Of a stretch of DNA of 64,000 bases, positions 32,537 to 43,100 are shown in pieces. Every line of letters begins with the position of its first letter. Position 1 is the stretch's first letter. This stretch comes from Cryobacterium sp. PH31-L1. GTDB taxonomy: Bacteria; Actinomycetota; Actinomycetes; Actinomycetales; Microbacteriaceae. A model generated the notes under the pieces. It did not search any database. It had not been told where the DNA came from and saw only the letters and a list, made by a program, of their open reading frames with translations. The translations under genes and the position numbers were made by a program. Location: positions 62,001-126,000 of the forward strand of contig NZ_JASISM010000007.1 of NCBI RefSeq assembly GCF_030063145.1, in the 5' to 3' direction.

Positions 32537-33327
32537 GCGCCATCAATCTGAACGCCGTCAAACGGGAGGCCGCGGCATCCGCTGCCCCCGCCCGCACGCT
32601 GCTGCCGCGCCGGCCGGCCGCCGAGCTGCAGGCCTTGGCCGAAGCCGGCTCGGCCGAACTGGCGCAGGCCGCAGCGGCCAACGGCCGGGAAGCCACCGCC
32701 GCGGAGGTCGTCGCCTGGGTCGCGCGCAATTTCGGCGCCGACTCGGTTGCTGTCGCCTGCTCCATGGCCGATGCGGTGCTGCCCGAGATCGTGTCGACGC
32801 AGCTGCCCGGCGTGGACGTCTTGTTTCTCGACACCGGCTACCACTTTGCCGAAACCTACGAGACCCGCGACGCGGTCGCCGCCGCCCTGCCGGTCACCGT
32901 CGTTGACGTACTGCCGCTCACCACCGTGCCGGAGCAGGACGCCCTGCACGGCGCCGAACTGTTCGCCCGCGACCCCAACGCCTGCTGCGCGATGCGCAAG
33001 GTCGAACCGTTGCAGCGCTCCCTCGGCGGTTACGAACTGTGGTTCACCGGTGTGCGCCGCGATGAAGCCCCCACCCGCGCCAACACGCCGCTGGTCACCT
33101 GGGACGAACGCAACGGCCTGGTCAAGGTCAACCCGGTCGCGGCCTGGAGCTACGACGAACTGATGGACTACGCCACCCTGAATCATGTCCCGGTGAACGT
33201 GCTTCTTTCGCAGGGCTACCCCTCCATTGGTTGTGCCCCCTGCACCCAGCCCGTCGCGGCCGGTGCTGACCCCCGTTCCGGCCGCTGGGCCACCCTCGAG
33301 AAGACAGAATGCGGGCTCCACCTATGA
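32533..33327 (+). CDS. cysH: Adenylylsulfate (APS) reductase
   Basis: Reduces activated sulfate to sulfite. The 264 residues hold the PP-loop-like region (VACSMADAVLPEIV), and the cluster cysteines Cys151, Cys152 (ACCAMRK), Cys234 and Cys237 (CAPC), plus the catalytic Cys260 in ECGLH. The CC...CxxC set marks a [4Fe-4S] APS reductase rather than a PAPS reductase, in agreement with the absence of an APS kinase in the operon. Start overlaps the sir stop and stop overlaps the cysD start, each by four bases. Confidence 0.92.
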   Translation: MSAINLNAVKREAAASAAPARTLLPRRPAAELQALAEAGSAELAQAAAANGREATAAEVVAWVARNFGADSVAVACSMADAVLPEIVSTQLPGVDVLFLDTGYHFAETYETRDAVAAALPVTVVDVLPLTTVPEQDALHGAELFARDPNACCAMRKVEPLQRSLGGYELWFTGVRRDEAPTRANTPLVTWDERNGLVKVNPVAAWSYDELMDYATLNHVPVNVLLSQGYPSIGCAPCTQPVAAGADPRSGRWATLEKTECGLHL

Positions 33328-34232
33328 CCATCACAACCCACCGCCTCTCCGAACTCGACGTGCTCGAGAGCGAAGCGATCCACATCATTCGCGAGGTCGT
33401 CGCCGAGTTCGAACGCCCGGTTTTGATGTTCAGTGGCGGCAAGGACTCCGTCGTCGTGCTGCACCTCGCCGCCAAGGCGTTCTGGCCGGGCAAGATTCCT
33501 TTCACACTGCTGCACGTGGACACCGGCCACAACTTTCCCGAGGTTCTGAAGTTTCGCGACCAGACCGTCGCCGCCCACGGCGTGCGCCTGACGGTCGCCA
33601 AGGTGCAGGACTACATCGACGACGGACGCCTGGTGGAGCGCGCCGACGGCACTCGCAACCCGTTGCAGACCCTGCCACTGCTCGACGCGATCGCGGCCGG
33701 TCGGCACGACGCCGTCTTCGGCGGTGCCCGTCGCGACGAAGACAAGGCACGCGCCAAGGAACGCATCCTCTCGCTGCGCGACGAATTCGGCCAGTGGGAC
33801 CCGCGCAACCAGCGCCCCGAACTGTGGAACCTCTACAACGGACGCCACACCGTCGGCCAGCACGTGCGCGCCTTCCCGATCAGCAACTGGACCGAACTCA
33901 ACGTCTGGCGTTACATCGAACGCGAAAACATCGAGCTGCCCCCGCTGTACTACGCCCACCAGCGTGAGGTCTACCGCCGCGACAACATGTGGCGCTCGGT
34001 CAGCCCCGTCAGCCTGCCCCGCGCCGACGAAACCGTCGAAACACGCACGGTGCGCTACCGCACCGTGGGCGATATGAGCTGCACCGGCGCGGTCGACTCG
34101 AATGCGGCATCCGTCGCCGACGTCGTGCGCGAAGTCGGCGTGAGCACGATCACCGAACGAGGCGCCACCCGCGCCGACGACCGCATCTCTGAGGCCGCCA
34201 TGGAAGACCGCAAGAAGGAAGGATATTTCTAA
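33324..34232 (+). CDS. cysD: Sulfate adenylyltransferase subunit 2
   Basis: Catalytic subunit of ATP sulfurylase, making APS from ATP and sulfate. The 302 residues contain the PP-loop MFSGGKDSVVVLHLAAKAF (about 34-52), LLHVDTGHNFPE, FGGARRDEDKARAKER (about 131-146) and the C-terminal RYRTVGDMSCTGAV. ATG 33324 overlaps the cysH stop. Its partner cysN normally follows immediately, but here a binding-protein gene intervenes, and cysD ends with TAATG overlap into it. Confidence 0.95.
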   Translation: MTITTHRLSELDVLESEAIHIIREVVAEFERPVLMFSGGKDSVVVLHLAAKAFWPGKIPFTLLHVDTGHNFPEVLKFRDQTVAAHGVRLTVAKVQDYIDDGRLVERADGTRNPLQTLPLLDAIAAGRHDAVFGGARRDEDKARAKERILSLRDEFGQWDPRNQRPELWNLYNGRHTVGQHVRAFPISNWTELNVWRYIERENIELPPLYYAHQREVYRRDNMWRSVSPVSLPRADETVETRTVRYRTVGDMSCTGAVDSNAASVADVVREVGVSTITERGATRADDRISEAAMEDRKKEGYF

Positions 34233-35293
34233 TGAAGAATTCGCTCAGTCTGGGCGCCCTCATGCTCGGAACCGCCCTTCTCCTAAGCGGATGCGCGACC
34301 TCGGTCAGCGCCGAGCCCGCCACCGACCAGGGACCAGCCGCCGAACTGCGCCTCGGCTACTTCGACAACGTCACCCACGCCGCCGCGCTCGTGGGCCTGC
34401 AGAACGACTTCTTCGAGGACGCCCTCGGCGATACCACGCTGAGTTCCCAGATCTTCAGCGCCGGGCCGTCTGCCGTTGAGGCCCTGAGCGCCGGCGCGAT
34501 CGACGCCGCCTACATCGGCCCCAGCCCTGCCGTGAACACCTTTGTGCAGAGTGGCGGCCAGTCGGCGGTCATCGTGGCCGGAGCCGCCAGCGGCGGTGCA
34601 GCGCTCGTCGTGCGCGACGGCATTGACACCCCGGGCGACCTGGCCGGTACCACTCTCGCGACGCCCCAGCTCGGCAATACCCAGGATGTCGCCCTGCGCT
34701 CCTGGCTCGGCGACGAGGGCTATGAGACCAGCACGATCGGCGGCGGCGACGTCACCGTCTCACCGGGCGACAATGCGCAGACCCTGACCCTGTTTCAAAG
34801 TGGCAAGATCGACGGCGCCTGGCTACCCGAGCCGTGGGTATCCCGGCTCGTCCTCGAAGGCGGCGGTCACGTTCTGGTGAACGAAGCCGATCTGTGGGAC
34901 AACGGCGACTTTCCGACCACCGTGCTCCTCGTGCGTAAGGCCTTTCTCGAGGAGCACCCCGATACCGTGAGCGCCCTGCTCGAGGGTCACGTCACCGCCA
35001 TGGACTGGCTCACCCAGAACCCAGCCGAGGCCGGGGCCGCTATCAACGCCAAGCTTAAAACCGACACCGGTAAGGCCCTCGCCGACGACGTTCTAGCCCG
35101 GGCCCTGACCGAAGTGACGTTCAACGTCGACCCACTGGCCTCGACCTTTCCGGTCTCACTCGCCGAAGCGGTCACGGCCGGCCTCGCTAAAGACGGCGAC
35201 CTGAACGGCCTGTTCAACGTGGCGCTGCTCAACGCCGTGCTGGTGAAAAATGCAGAAGAACCGGTCTCGGCCGACGGATTGGGAACGGAATAA
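34232..35293 (+). CDS. ABC transporter substrate-binding lipoprotein (SsuA/NrtA/TauA type)
   Basis: A 353-residue extracytoplasmic binding protein anchored by a lipobox (LLLSGC, lipidated Cys about 21). The fold family is that of aliphatic sulfonate, taurine and nitrate binding proteins: LRLGYFDNVTHAAALVGLQNDFF, ALSAGAIDAAYIGPSPAVNTFV, GTTLATPQLGNTQDVALRSWL. It partners the ATPase and permease genes downstream of cysN. No sulfonate monooxygenase (ssuD, tauD) is present, so sulfate or another oxyanion is as likely as a sulfonate. Its insertion between cysD and cysN is unusual. Confidence 0.85.
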   Translation: MKNSLSLGALMLGTALLLSGCATSVSAEPATDQGPAAELRLGYFDNVTHAAALVGLQNDFFEDALGDTTLSSQIFSAGPSAVEALSAGAIDAAYIGPSPAVNTFVQSGGQSAVIVAGAASGGAALVVRDGIDTPGDLAGTTLATPQLGNTQDVALRSWLGDEGYETSTIGGGDVTVSPGDNAQTLTLFQSGKIDGAWLPEPWVSRLVLEGGGHVLVNEADLWDNGDFPTTVLLVRKAFLEEHPDTVSALLEGHVTAMDWLTQNPAEAGAAINAKLKTDTGKALADDVLARALTEVTFNVDPLASTFPVSLAEAVTAGLAKDGDLNGLFNVALLNAVLVKNAEEPVSADGLGTE

Positions 35294-35296
35294 CAG

Positions 35297-36709
35297 ATGA
35301 CCCTCACCATTGACACCCAGGCGAAAGCCGAAGAAGCCGCCGTCGCCGCACCCGTTGGCACCCTGTTTCGCTTCGCGACGGCTGGTTCGGTCGACGACGG
35401 CAAGTCCACCCTGGTGGGCCGCCTGCTGCACGACTCGAAGGCCATCCTCGCCGACCAGCTCGAAGCGGTCACCCGCACCTCCACCGAGCGCGGCTTCGGC
35501 GGCGAGGGCGGCGGCATCGACTTCGCACTGCTGACCGACGGTCTGCGGGCCGAACGCGAACAGGGCATCACCATCGACGTGGCCTACCGCTACTTCGCCA
35601 CGCCCACGCGGTCCTTCATCCTCGCCGACTGCCCCGGCCACGTGCAGTACACCCGCAACATGGTCACCGGCGCCACCACAGCGGATGCCGTCATCATGCT
35701 CATCGACGCCCGCAAGGGCGTACTGGAGCAGACGCGTCGGCACCTCAGCGTCGTCGCCCTGCTGCGAGTGCCGCACGTGATCATCGCGGTCAACAAGATC
35801 GACCTGCTGGACTACGACGAGGCCGCGTACATGGAGGTGGAGGCATCCGTTCGTCTCGTCACCGCCGAGGTCGGTATCGAAGCAGTTCATGTGATTCCGG
35901 TGTCGGCCCTGGTCGGCGACAACGTCGTCGACCGCTCCGAGCGCACCCCCTGGTATGGCGGTCCGAGCCTGCTCGAACTGCTTGAAACGCTCACCGTGAT
36001 CGACGATCTCGACGCGTCGGGCCGAGCCACCGAGGCGTTCCGGTTGCCGGTGCAGCTCGTTCTGCGCCCGCAGGGCGCGGTCGTCGTCGCCCCCGAACTC
36101 GCCGACTCCTACCGTGACTACCGGGCCTACGCCGGGCAGGTGGCGAGCGGCAGCATCAAGGTCGGCGACACCGTGAGTGTTGAGCCGGGCGGCGGCACCA
36201 GTACCGTCACCGGCATCGACTTCGCCGGGGTTGCACTTGACGAAGCCTTCGCGCCGCAGTCGATCGCCGTGCGCCTGGCCGACGACCTCGACATCGCCCG
36301 GGGCGCGGTGATTGCCGCCGCCGGCAGCCTGCCGCCGGTCACCCGCACCCTCGAGGCCGACCTGTTCTGGCTCGACCCGCGCCCACTCGCACCGGGCGCC
36401 CGCGTACTCGTGAAGTTCGGTACGACCGTGATGCAGGCTCTGATCAGCGAGGTCACCGGTCGGCTCGACCTGACCACGCTCGGCGCCCAGCCGGCCACGA
36501 GCCTGGCCGTGAACGATATCGGGCAGGCCAGCATCCGCTTGTCGCGCGATCTGCCGGTGGAGCGTTACGCGCAGAATCGTCGCTCCGGCGCGTTCCTGGT
36601 CATTCACCCGCAGGACGGCGCAACCCTCGCCGCCGGCATCGTCACCGCGCCCGGCGAGCCGACCCGTGCCGGCGATGGTTCGGGCGCAGGGTCGGAAGTG
36701 TCACCGTGA
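35297..36709 (+). CDS. cysN: Sulfate adenylyltransferase subunit 1 (GTPase)
   Basis: Regulatory GTPase of ATP sulfurylase that couples GTP hydrolysis to APS synthesis. The 470 residues contain GSVDDGKSTLVGRLLHDSK (about 34-52), the switch aspartate region DCPGHVQYTRNMVTGATTAD, NKIDLLDYDE and beta-barrel domains II and III to the end. There is no fused APS kinase (CysC), matching the APS-type CysH. The start lies three bases after the stop of the binding-protein gene; the stop overlaps the ATPase GTG start. Confidence 0.95.
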   Translation: MTLTIDTQAKAEEAAVAAPVGTLFRFATAGSVDDGKSTLVGRLLHDSKAILADQLEAVTRTSTERGFGGEGGGIDFALLTDGLRAEREQGITIDVAYRYFATPTRSFILADCPGHVQYTRNMVTGATTADAVIMLIDARKGVLEQTRRHLSVVALLRVPHVIIAVNKIDLLDYDEAAYMEVEASVRLVTAEVGIEAVHVIPVSALVGDNVVDRSERTPWYGGPSLLELLETLTVIDDLDASGRATEAFRLPVQLVLRPQGAVVVAPELADSYRDYRAYAGQVASGSIKVGDTVSVEPGGGTSTVTGIDFAGVALDEAFAPQSIAVRLADDLDIARGAVIAAAGSLPPVTRTLEADLFWLDPRPLAPGARVLVKFGTTVMQALISEVTGRLDLTTLGAQPATSLAVNDIGQASIRLSRDLPVERYAQNRRSGAFLVIHPQDGATLAAGIVTAPGEPTRAGDGSGAGSEVSP

Positions 36710-37491
36710 GTGCGCTGACGAACATTGCCGTGGCGCCGACCCCGACCGCGCTTGAACCGGCCGCCATCACGGTTGATGCTCTCGGCAAGCGCTACGGTAC
36801 CGGCCCGCTCGTGCTCGACAACATCAACCTGTCGATCGAGCCCGGCCAGTTCGTCTGCTTGCTCGGCGCAAGCGGATGCGGCAAGTCCACGCTGCTGAAC
36901 ATCATCGCCGGCCTGGAGAAGCCGACAGAGGGCGCCGTCACCGTGGCGAGCGGCAAGGCCGCCGTCATGTTCCAGGACGCCGCCCTGTTCCCGTGGCTGA
37001 CCGCGGGCCGCAACGTTGAACTCGCCCTCAAGCTCGGCGGGGTCCCCCGCAAGGACCGCCGCGCCGACGCCCTCGAACTGCTCGACCTGGTCAACCTCGC
37101 CGACGCCGCCGACAAGCGCCCGCACGAACTCTCCGGCGGCATGCGACAGCGCGTTGCCCTGGCACGCTCGCTGGCACAGGACCGCAAGGTGCTGCTCATG
37201 GACGAACCGTTCGCCGCCCTCGACGCCATCACCCGCGATCTGCTGCACGAGGAGCTGGAACGGGTCTGGCGGCAGACCGGCCGCACCATCGTCTTCGTCA
37301 CCCACAACGTGCGGGAAGCCGCCCGGCTGGGCGAACGCATCCTGCTGATGTCCTCCCGCCCCGGCCGCATCGTCAACGAGTGGACCATCACCGACGCCGG
37401 CTCACGCCGCATCGAATCCCCCGAAGTCGCCCGTCTGAGCGATGAAATCACCGACCAGTTGCGACAGGAGATCCGCCGCAATGCCGCTTGA
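36706..37491 (+). CDS. ABC transporter ATPase (SsuB/TauB/NrtD type)
   Basis: A 261-residue nucleotide-binding subunit. Walker A LLGASGCGKSTLLNIIAGL (about 53-71), Q-loop MFQDAALFPWL, signature LSGGMRQRVALARSLAQ, Walker B VLLMDEPFAALD, and the switch histidine in VFVTHNVREA. The GTG start overlaps the cysN stop, and the permease start overlaps its own stop by 11 bases, so the two are tightly coupled. It energises uptake of the substrate captured by the lipoprotein encoded before cysN. Confidence 0.92.
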   Translation: MSALTNIAVAPTPTALEPAAITVDALGKRYGTGPLVLDNINLSIEPGQFVCLLGASGCGKSTLLNIIAGLEKPTEGAVTVASGKAAVMFQDAALFPWLTAGRNVELALKLGGVPRKDRRADALELLDLVNLADAADKRPHELSGGMRQRVALARSLAQDRKVLLMDEPFAALDAITRDLLHEELERVWRQTGRTIVFVTHNVREAARLGERILLMSSRPGRIVNEWTITDAGSRRIESPEVARLSDEITDQLRQEIRRNAA

Positions 37492-38386
37492 CACCCGTAC
37501 CGCAACGGCCCACGATCCGAGCCACGACGAACTGCGTCGTCTCGAAGCCGGACTGGATTCGCTGCAGGCCGTCCCCGAAAGCCCGCGCGGTGCCTTTCGA
37601 CGAACCCTGGACGGTTTTCTGCCGCCCATTTTGCTGCTCATCGGGCTCGTCCTCGCCTGGCAGGTCTACATTCTCATCGTCAAACCGCGCCCCGATCTGA
37701 TCCCCGGACCCCTCGATGTGTTCGGCGCCCTGGTGAGCGCGTGGAACAGCGACCGCCTGCAGCTCGCGGTGACGACGAGCCTCGAACGCGGCGGGCTCGG
37801 CTTTATCATCGCCGTGGCCATAGGCACCCCGATCGGACTGCTGCTGGCGGAATGCCGACCAGTGCGACGAGCGCTCGGTCCGCTGTTGTCGGGCCTGCAG
37901 GTGCTGCCCTCGGTCGCCTGGGTGCCCGCCGCCATCATCTGGTTCGGCCTCAGCGACGCCACCGTGTACTTCGTGATCCTGATGGGCGCTGTGCCCTCCA
38001 TCGCCAATGGGCTCGTCTCCGGCGTCGACCAGATTCCGCCGCAGCTGCGCCGCGTTGGCACGGTCCTCGGAGCGTCGCGCGTGCAAATGGCGACCCTCGT
38101 GGTGCTGCCGGCTGCCCTGCCGGGCTACTTCTCCGGTCTTAAACAGGGCTGGGCCTTTGCCTGGCGCTCCCTGATGGCCGCGGAGATCATCGTGATCGGC
38201 GGCGACATCGGGTTCGGTCTCGGATCGATGCTGCACTTGAGCCGCGAGCTCGCCGACCTGTCCGGGGTGCTCGCCACCATCCTGGTGATCCTCTTCGTCG
38301 GCATCCTGGTCGAACTCGTCATTTTCGCGCCGATCGAGCGCCGATTGCTGCGCCGCCGCGGACTCATGGCCGCCGGCCTGCGATGA
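37481..38386 (+). CDS. ABC transporter permease (SsuC/TauC type)
   Basis: A 301-residue inner-membrane subunit with about six transmembrane segments. The cytoplasmic coupling loop GTVLGASRVQMATLVVLPAALPGYFSGLKQGWAFAWR carries the EAA-like motif typical of BPD_transp_1 permeases for sulfonate, taurine and nitrate. ATG 37481 is used; a longer frame starting at 37442 would sit entirely inside the ATPase gene. It ends 46 bp before fprA, whose ribosome site lies in that gap. Confidence 0.9.
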   Translation: MPLDTRTATAHDPSHDELRRLEAGLDSLQAVPESPRGAFRRTLDGFLPPILLLIGLVLAWQVYILIVKPRPDLIPGPLDVFGALVSAWNSDRLQLAVTTSLERGGLGFIIAVAIGTPIGLLLAECRPVRRALGPLLSGLQVLPSVAWVPAAIIWFGLSDATVYFVILMGAVPSIANGLVSGVDQIPPQLRRVGTVLGASRVQMATLVVLPAALPGYFSGLKQGWAFAWRSLMAAEIIVIGGDIGFGLGSMLHLSRELADLSGVLATILVILFVGILVELVIFAPIERRLLRRRGLMAAGLR

Positions 38387-38432
38387 CCTGCGCGCATCCA
38401 CTTGTCTTCGTCCCTCGTTTGAAAGGCCCGTC

Positions 38433-39833
38433 ATGACCCCCGCTCCCTCTGCCCTGCGCGTTGCCATTATCGGCGCCGGCCCGGCCGGCATCTACGCAGG
38501 CAACATTCTGAACCGACTCGTGCTGGAGGCCGGCCACGAGGTGACCATCGACCTGTTCGATTCGCTGCCGGCCCCGTACGGTCTGATTCGCTACGGCGTC
38601 GCTCCCGATCACCCGCGCATCAAGGGCATCGTGAAGTCGCTGCAGGAGATGCTTGACGCAGGCACGATTCGTTTCATCGGCAACGTCACCTACGGCACCG
38701 ACCTCACCCTGGCCGACCTGCGGGAGCACTACCACGCGGTCATCTTCGCGACCGGCGCCATTCTCGACGCCCCGCTCGTGATCCCCGGCATCGAACTGCC
38801 CGGCTCCTTCGGTGCCGCCGACTTCGTCTCCTGGTACGACGGCCACCCCGACGTTCCGCAGGAGTGGCCGCTCGACGCGACCGATGTCGCCGTCATTGGC
38901 AATGGCAACGTGGCCCTCGACGTCGCCCGCATTCTGGCCAAGCACGCCGACGATCTGCTCACCACCGACATCCCGGCATCGGTCTACGCCGGGCTGGCTG
39001 GCTCCCCGATCACCGACGTGCACGTGTTCGGCCGCCGCGGGCCATCGCAGGTGAAATTCACCCCGATCGAGCTGCGCGAACTCGCCGACATCCCCGACGT
39101 CGACCTCATTGTCTACGCCGAAGATTTCACGCCCGATTCACACAGCGAGCAGTTGGTCGCCAGTAACAACCAGGTCAAGATTATGACCCGCACGCTGAAC
39201 GGATGGCTCACCAAGGCACCGCTCGGCGCCTCGCGTCGCCTGCACCTGCACTTTCTGCACGCGCCGCTCGAGGTGTACGGCGACGGTCGGGTGGAAGGCA
39301 TCCGTTTTGAGCGCACCGAACACACCGGAGACGGCGGCGTGCGACCGACCGGCGTCATCGTGGATTACCCGGTGCAGGCCGTATATCGCGCAGTCGGCTA
39401 CCGCGGCAGCGCCCTCACCGAGGTGCCGTTCGATGCCGTGCGCGGCGTTATTCCCAACGACGGCGGCCGCGTGCTCGATGCGGCCGGAGAGCCTCTTGCT
39501 GGCCTGTACGCCACCGGCTGGATCAAGCGCGGCCCGGTCGGCCTCATCGGACACACCAAGGGTGATGCGCTGGAGACCGTGACGAGGCTCGTGGCCGATC
39601 TGCCGGTGCTGGTTTCGGAGGATAAGGCAGACGACTCAACCGAGACGATCCTGGCGCTGCTTGAAGCGCGCAGAGTGGAATACACGACCTGGGCCGGCTG
39701 GCGCACCCTGGACGCGCACGAGCAGTTACTCGGCGCGCAGGATCTGGTCACTCCCGGCCGGGAGCGCGTCAAGGTGATCTCCCGGGCCGAACAGGTCGCG
39801 ATCTCGCGCACGGAAGCGTTGCTGACGCTGTGA
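38433..39833 (+). CDS. fprA: Ferredoxin-NADP+ reductase, FprA type
   Basis: A 466-residue flavoprotein of the adrenodoxin-reductase-like FprA family. FAD motif [17 protein letters not shown] (about 10-26), [18 protein letters not shown]-binding [17 protein letters not shown] (about 150-166) and [18 protein letters not shown] (FAD C-terminal contact). It can pass electrons from NADPH to the ferredoxin encoded next, and thereby to the ferredoxin-dependent sulfite reductase at the head of the operon. GAAAGG precedes the ATG. It overlaps the ferredoxin gene by four bases. Confidence 0.93.
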   Translation: MTPAPSALRVAIIGAGPAGIYAGNILNRLVLEAGHEVTIDLFDSLPAPYGLIRYGVAPDHPRIKGIVKSLQEMLDAGTIRFIGNVTYGTDLTLADLREHYHAVIFATGAILDAPLVIPGIELPGSFGAADFVSWYDGHPDVPQEWPLDATDVAVIGNGNVALDVARILAKHADDLLTTDIPASVYAGLAGSPITDVHVFGRRGPSQVKFTPIELRELADIPDVDLIVYAEDFTPDSHSEQLVASNNQVKIMTRTLNGWLTKAPLGASRRLHLHFLHAPLEVYGDGRVEGIRFERTEHTGDGGVRPTGVIVDYPVQAVYRAVGYRGSALTEVPFDAVRGVIPNDGGRVLDAAGEPLAGLYATGWIKRGPVGLIGHTKGDALETVTRLVADLPVLVSEDKADDSTETILALLEARRVEYTTWAGWRTLDAHEQLLGAQDLVTPGRERVKVISRAEQVAISRTEALLTL

Positions 39834-40147
39834 CCTATGTGATCGCACTGCCCTGTGTCGATGTGAAAGATCGTGCCTGCATCGACGAATGCCCGGTGGA
39901 CTGCATTTATGAGGGCGAACGCTCCCTCTACATCCATCCAGACGAGTGCGTCGACTGCGGAGCCTGCGAACCGGTCTGCCCGGTCGAGGCCATCTACTAC
40001 GAAGACGACCTGCCCGAACAGTGGGCCGACTACTACAAGGCCAACGTCGAATTCTTCGATGACCTCGGCTCCCCGGGAGGCGCCGCCAAGGTCGGCGTAC
40101 TCGCCAAGGACCACCCCGTCATCTCCGCACTGCCGCCGCAGGCATAG
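39830..40147 (+). CDS. fdxA: Seven-iron ferredoxin
   Basis: A 105-residue [3Fe-4S][4Fe-4S] ferredoxin. Cysteines lie at [21 protein letters not shown] (first cluster) and [20 protein letters not shown] (second cluster), followed by the usual C-terminal [18 protein letters not shown] start overlapping the fprA stop. As the last gene of the sulfate operon it is the obvious electron donor to the sulfite reductase; direct evidence is lacking. Confidence 0.93.
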   Translation: MTYVIALPCVDVKDRACIDECPVDCIYEGERSLYIHPDECVDCGACEPVCPVEAIYYEDDLPEQWADYYKANVEFFDDLGSPGGAAKVGVLAKDHPVISALPPQA

Positions 40148-40148
40148 G

Positions 40149-40172
40149 GCGCCTGCATCGACAATTAGGCGC
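40149..40172. terminator. Weak hairpin between fdxA and smc
   Basis: GCGCCT (40149-40154) pairs with AGGCGC (40167-40172) around a 12-base loop in the 36-bp gap between convergent genes. It is short, so termination here is only a possibility. Confidence 0.3.
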
Positions 40173-40183
40173 GCACCCGCGGG

Positions 40184-43100
40184 TCAACCGACCGCAGCAT
40201 CGGCCCGTTCCTCGGCGCGGGTTCCGACCCGCTGGCCGACGACTGCGGAGACCCCGTCTTGCCGCATACTGACGCCGTAGAGGGCATCCGCTATTTCCAT
40301 GGTGCGTTTCTGGTGTGTGATCACGATGAGCTGGCTGGTCTCGCGCAGGTCCTCGAAGATGGTGAGCAACCGGCCGAGGTTGGCGTCGTCGAGCGCGGCT
40401 TCGACCTCGTCCATGATGTAGAACGGGCTCGGGCGGGCCTTGAAGATGGCGATCAGCAGCGCGACCGCGGCGAGTGAGCGTTCACCGCCGGAGAGCAGCG
40501 ACAGCCGCTCGATCTTTTTACCGGCCGGTTTCACCGACACCTCGATGCCGGACGTGAGCGGGTCGTCGGGGTCGGTGAGCCAGATGCTGCCGCTTCCGCC
40601 GGGAAACAGCACCGGGAACACGTCGGCGAAGGCCGCCTGGGTGTCATCGAACGCGGCCGAGAAGATGGTCTGCATCTTCTCGTCGATGTCCGCGATGATC
40701 GTGAGCAGGTCGCTACGGGTTTCTGTGAGGTCGGTGAGCTGCTCGGTGAGAAAGCGGTGCCGCTGCTCGAGGGCTGCGAATTCTTCGAGGGCCAGCGGGT
40801 TGACGCGCCCCAGCTGACCGAGCTTGCGTTCGGCGACCGAGAACCGTTTCTGCTGCTCGGCCCGATCAAAGCGGATGCCCCCGGCCGCGCCGCCCGCTGT
40901 ACCCCCTGGCGGAACTAGCTGGTCGGGGCCGTATTCGCCGACGAGCACGTCTTCGGTGAGACCCAGTTCGCTGCTCGCACGTTCCAACAGGGCCGCGAGG
41001 TGCAGCTTCTTCTCGTAGATTTCGAGTTCGAGTCCGTGCACGTTTTCGGTGATCGCGGCCAGCCGCTCGCGCAGCACGTTCTGGCCCTGCCGAAGCTGCT
41101 GCAGTTCGGTGTTCTGGCTCGCCCGTTCGGATTCAGCGCTCGCTAGCTGAATCCGGGCCTCGGCGACGGAGCGGTCGGCCGCGGCCAGCACGGCCGGAAG
41201 CGCCTCGGCGACGCGGGAGGCGGCCTCCACTTGACGGCGGCGAATGACGGCGCGACGCGCTGCCGCCTCGGCGGCCGTGCGGTCGTCCTCGAGCCGTTCC
41301 GTGAGTGTTGCGACGCGGGACGCGCCTGCGCGCACGCGTTCACGGGCGGTTTCCACCTGAAGCCGGGTCTCGACCTCGGTCTCGCGGGCCGCCTCAAGTT
41401 CGGCGTACAGGGCGTCCCGCAGGGTCGCGTCGAGGATGGGCCGCGGCTGGGACCGGGCGGTGTGAAGAGCAGCGGCTGCCCGCGCCGCGACAGCCTCGGC
41501 TTGGGTGAGCGCCGTGCTCGCGAGCTGCAGTGCGGCGGAGACCCGGTCGACGTCGGCGCCGGCGGCATCCGCTTGCACCACGAGTCGTCCGCGACGTTCG
41601 GTCACCGTGGCAAGCTGGGCTTCGAAGGCGCGCAGGGCAGCCCGCGCACTTCCCGACTGCTCCTTGTAGGCCTGCAACAGGGTGCGCTGTTCGGAAAACT
41701 CACAGCGCACCCGTTCGATCTGCGAGGTGACGCCCGCGAGCCTCTCGGCCGCCACGTCTCGCTCCGCAACGAGTTCGAGCTTGCTCTGTCTGGCGCCGGA
41801 CCCGCCGCTCACGACCCACGGGCTCAAGACCTCGCCGGCCAGCGTGATGAGCGTGAGACCCTGAGTCAGCTCGGCCGCTCGGGCCACGGCAAGATCGTCG
41901 GCGATGACGGTCTGAGCCAGCAGGCCGCACAGGCCGGCCGGGCCGTGGATGACCGAATTCGCCCAGCGGATGCCCGTCTGCGCACCTAATTCGATAGTCG
42001 GCGCCGCGCTGTCGTCGCCGTCGGCCACGATCAGCTCAACGCGCCCGAAGTCGTCGTTTTCGGCCTGAACGAGGGCAGCCAGGGCGGCGTCGCGGTTGTC
42101 GGCGAGCACGGCATCGGCAAGAGATCCGAGGGCGGCAGCGATCGCCGCTTCGAACCCCGGTTGTACGCGCACGTGGTCGGCCACGAGGCCACGGATGCCG
42201 TCCAGCTTCGCACCTAACAACGCCGAGGAGCCGTCTTTCTGATCGAGCGCGAGGGAGAACGCACCCTGCCGTGCCGCCTGGGCGTCCCGTTCCCGCTCAT
42301 GGCCGTGCAGCTCGTCGCGTAGACGCTCCACCTCGGCCTCAACGCCCTGAACTGCAGTCTGCGCCTGCTCGAAGGCCTCGGCCAGCTCGCCGGAATCCGG
42401 TTCACCGACGGGCGCAGCGGACCGCAACTCGTCAAGTTGCAGCTGCGCCTTCATGCTGCGTTCGGTCGCCGCGTCACGGGCATTCTGCTGCCGCAACTGC
42501 TCACCACGAACGGCAGCCAGCCGTGATGCTGCCGTCTCGGATTGCCCGGTCAGGTGGGAGATTTCGAGGTCGTGCCGAGAGACGAGTGCTGCCTGGGCTG
42601 CAATGTCTTCGTCGACCGCGTCGAGCCTCGACCGGGCGTCCACGCTCTGCACTCTGGCGGCTTCCCAGGCGATTTGAGCGGCGCCGATGCCCGCGCGGAG
42701 CTGCTCTACCTCGGCCGCAGCCTCGGTCAGCATGGTGGGGGTGACGCTCGAGACGAGGCCGGTCGACTCGGCCTCCGATCCCAATAATGCCAGCCGCTGG
42801 TTGGCCAGGGTGAAGAGCCCCCGTAATCGTTCCTGCACCGATTCCAGGGCATAGCTGGTGCGGCGTGCCAGGTCGACGGCATCTCCCACCTGGACGAGCT
42901 CGAGCCGCTCGACCCGAGCCTGTTTCTGCGAAAGCTGCTCCTGCAGCACGACCCGCTCGGTGTGGCGTTCACTCTCGGTGCGATTGTGCGCATCGAGCGC
43001 GGTGCGCAGCGCCACGACATCGTCAGCGAGCAGGCGGGCACGGGCATCTCGCACGACGGCGGCGATGGTCTGAGCCTCCCGCGCGATTTCAGCCTGGTGT

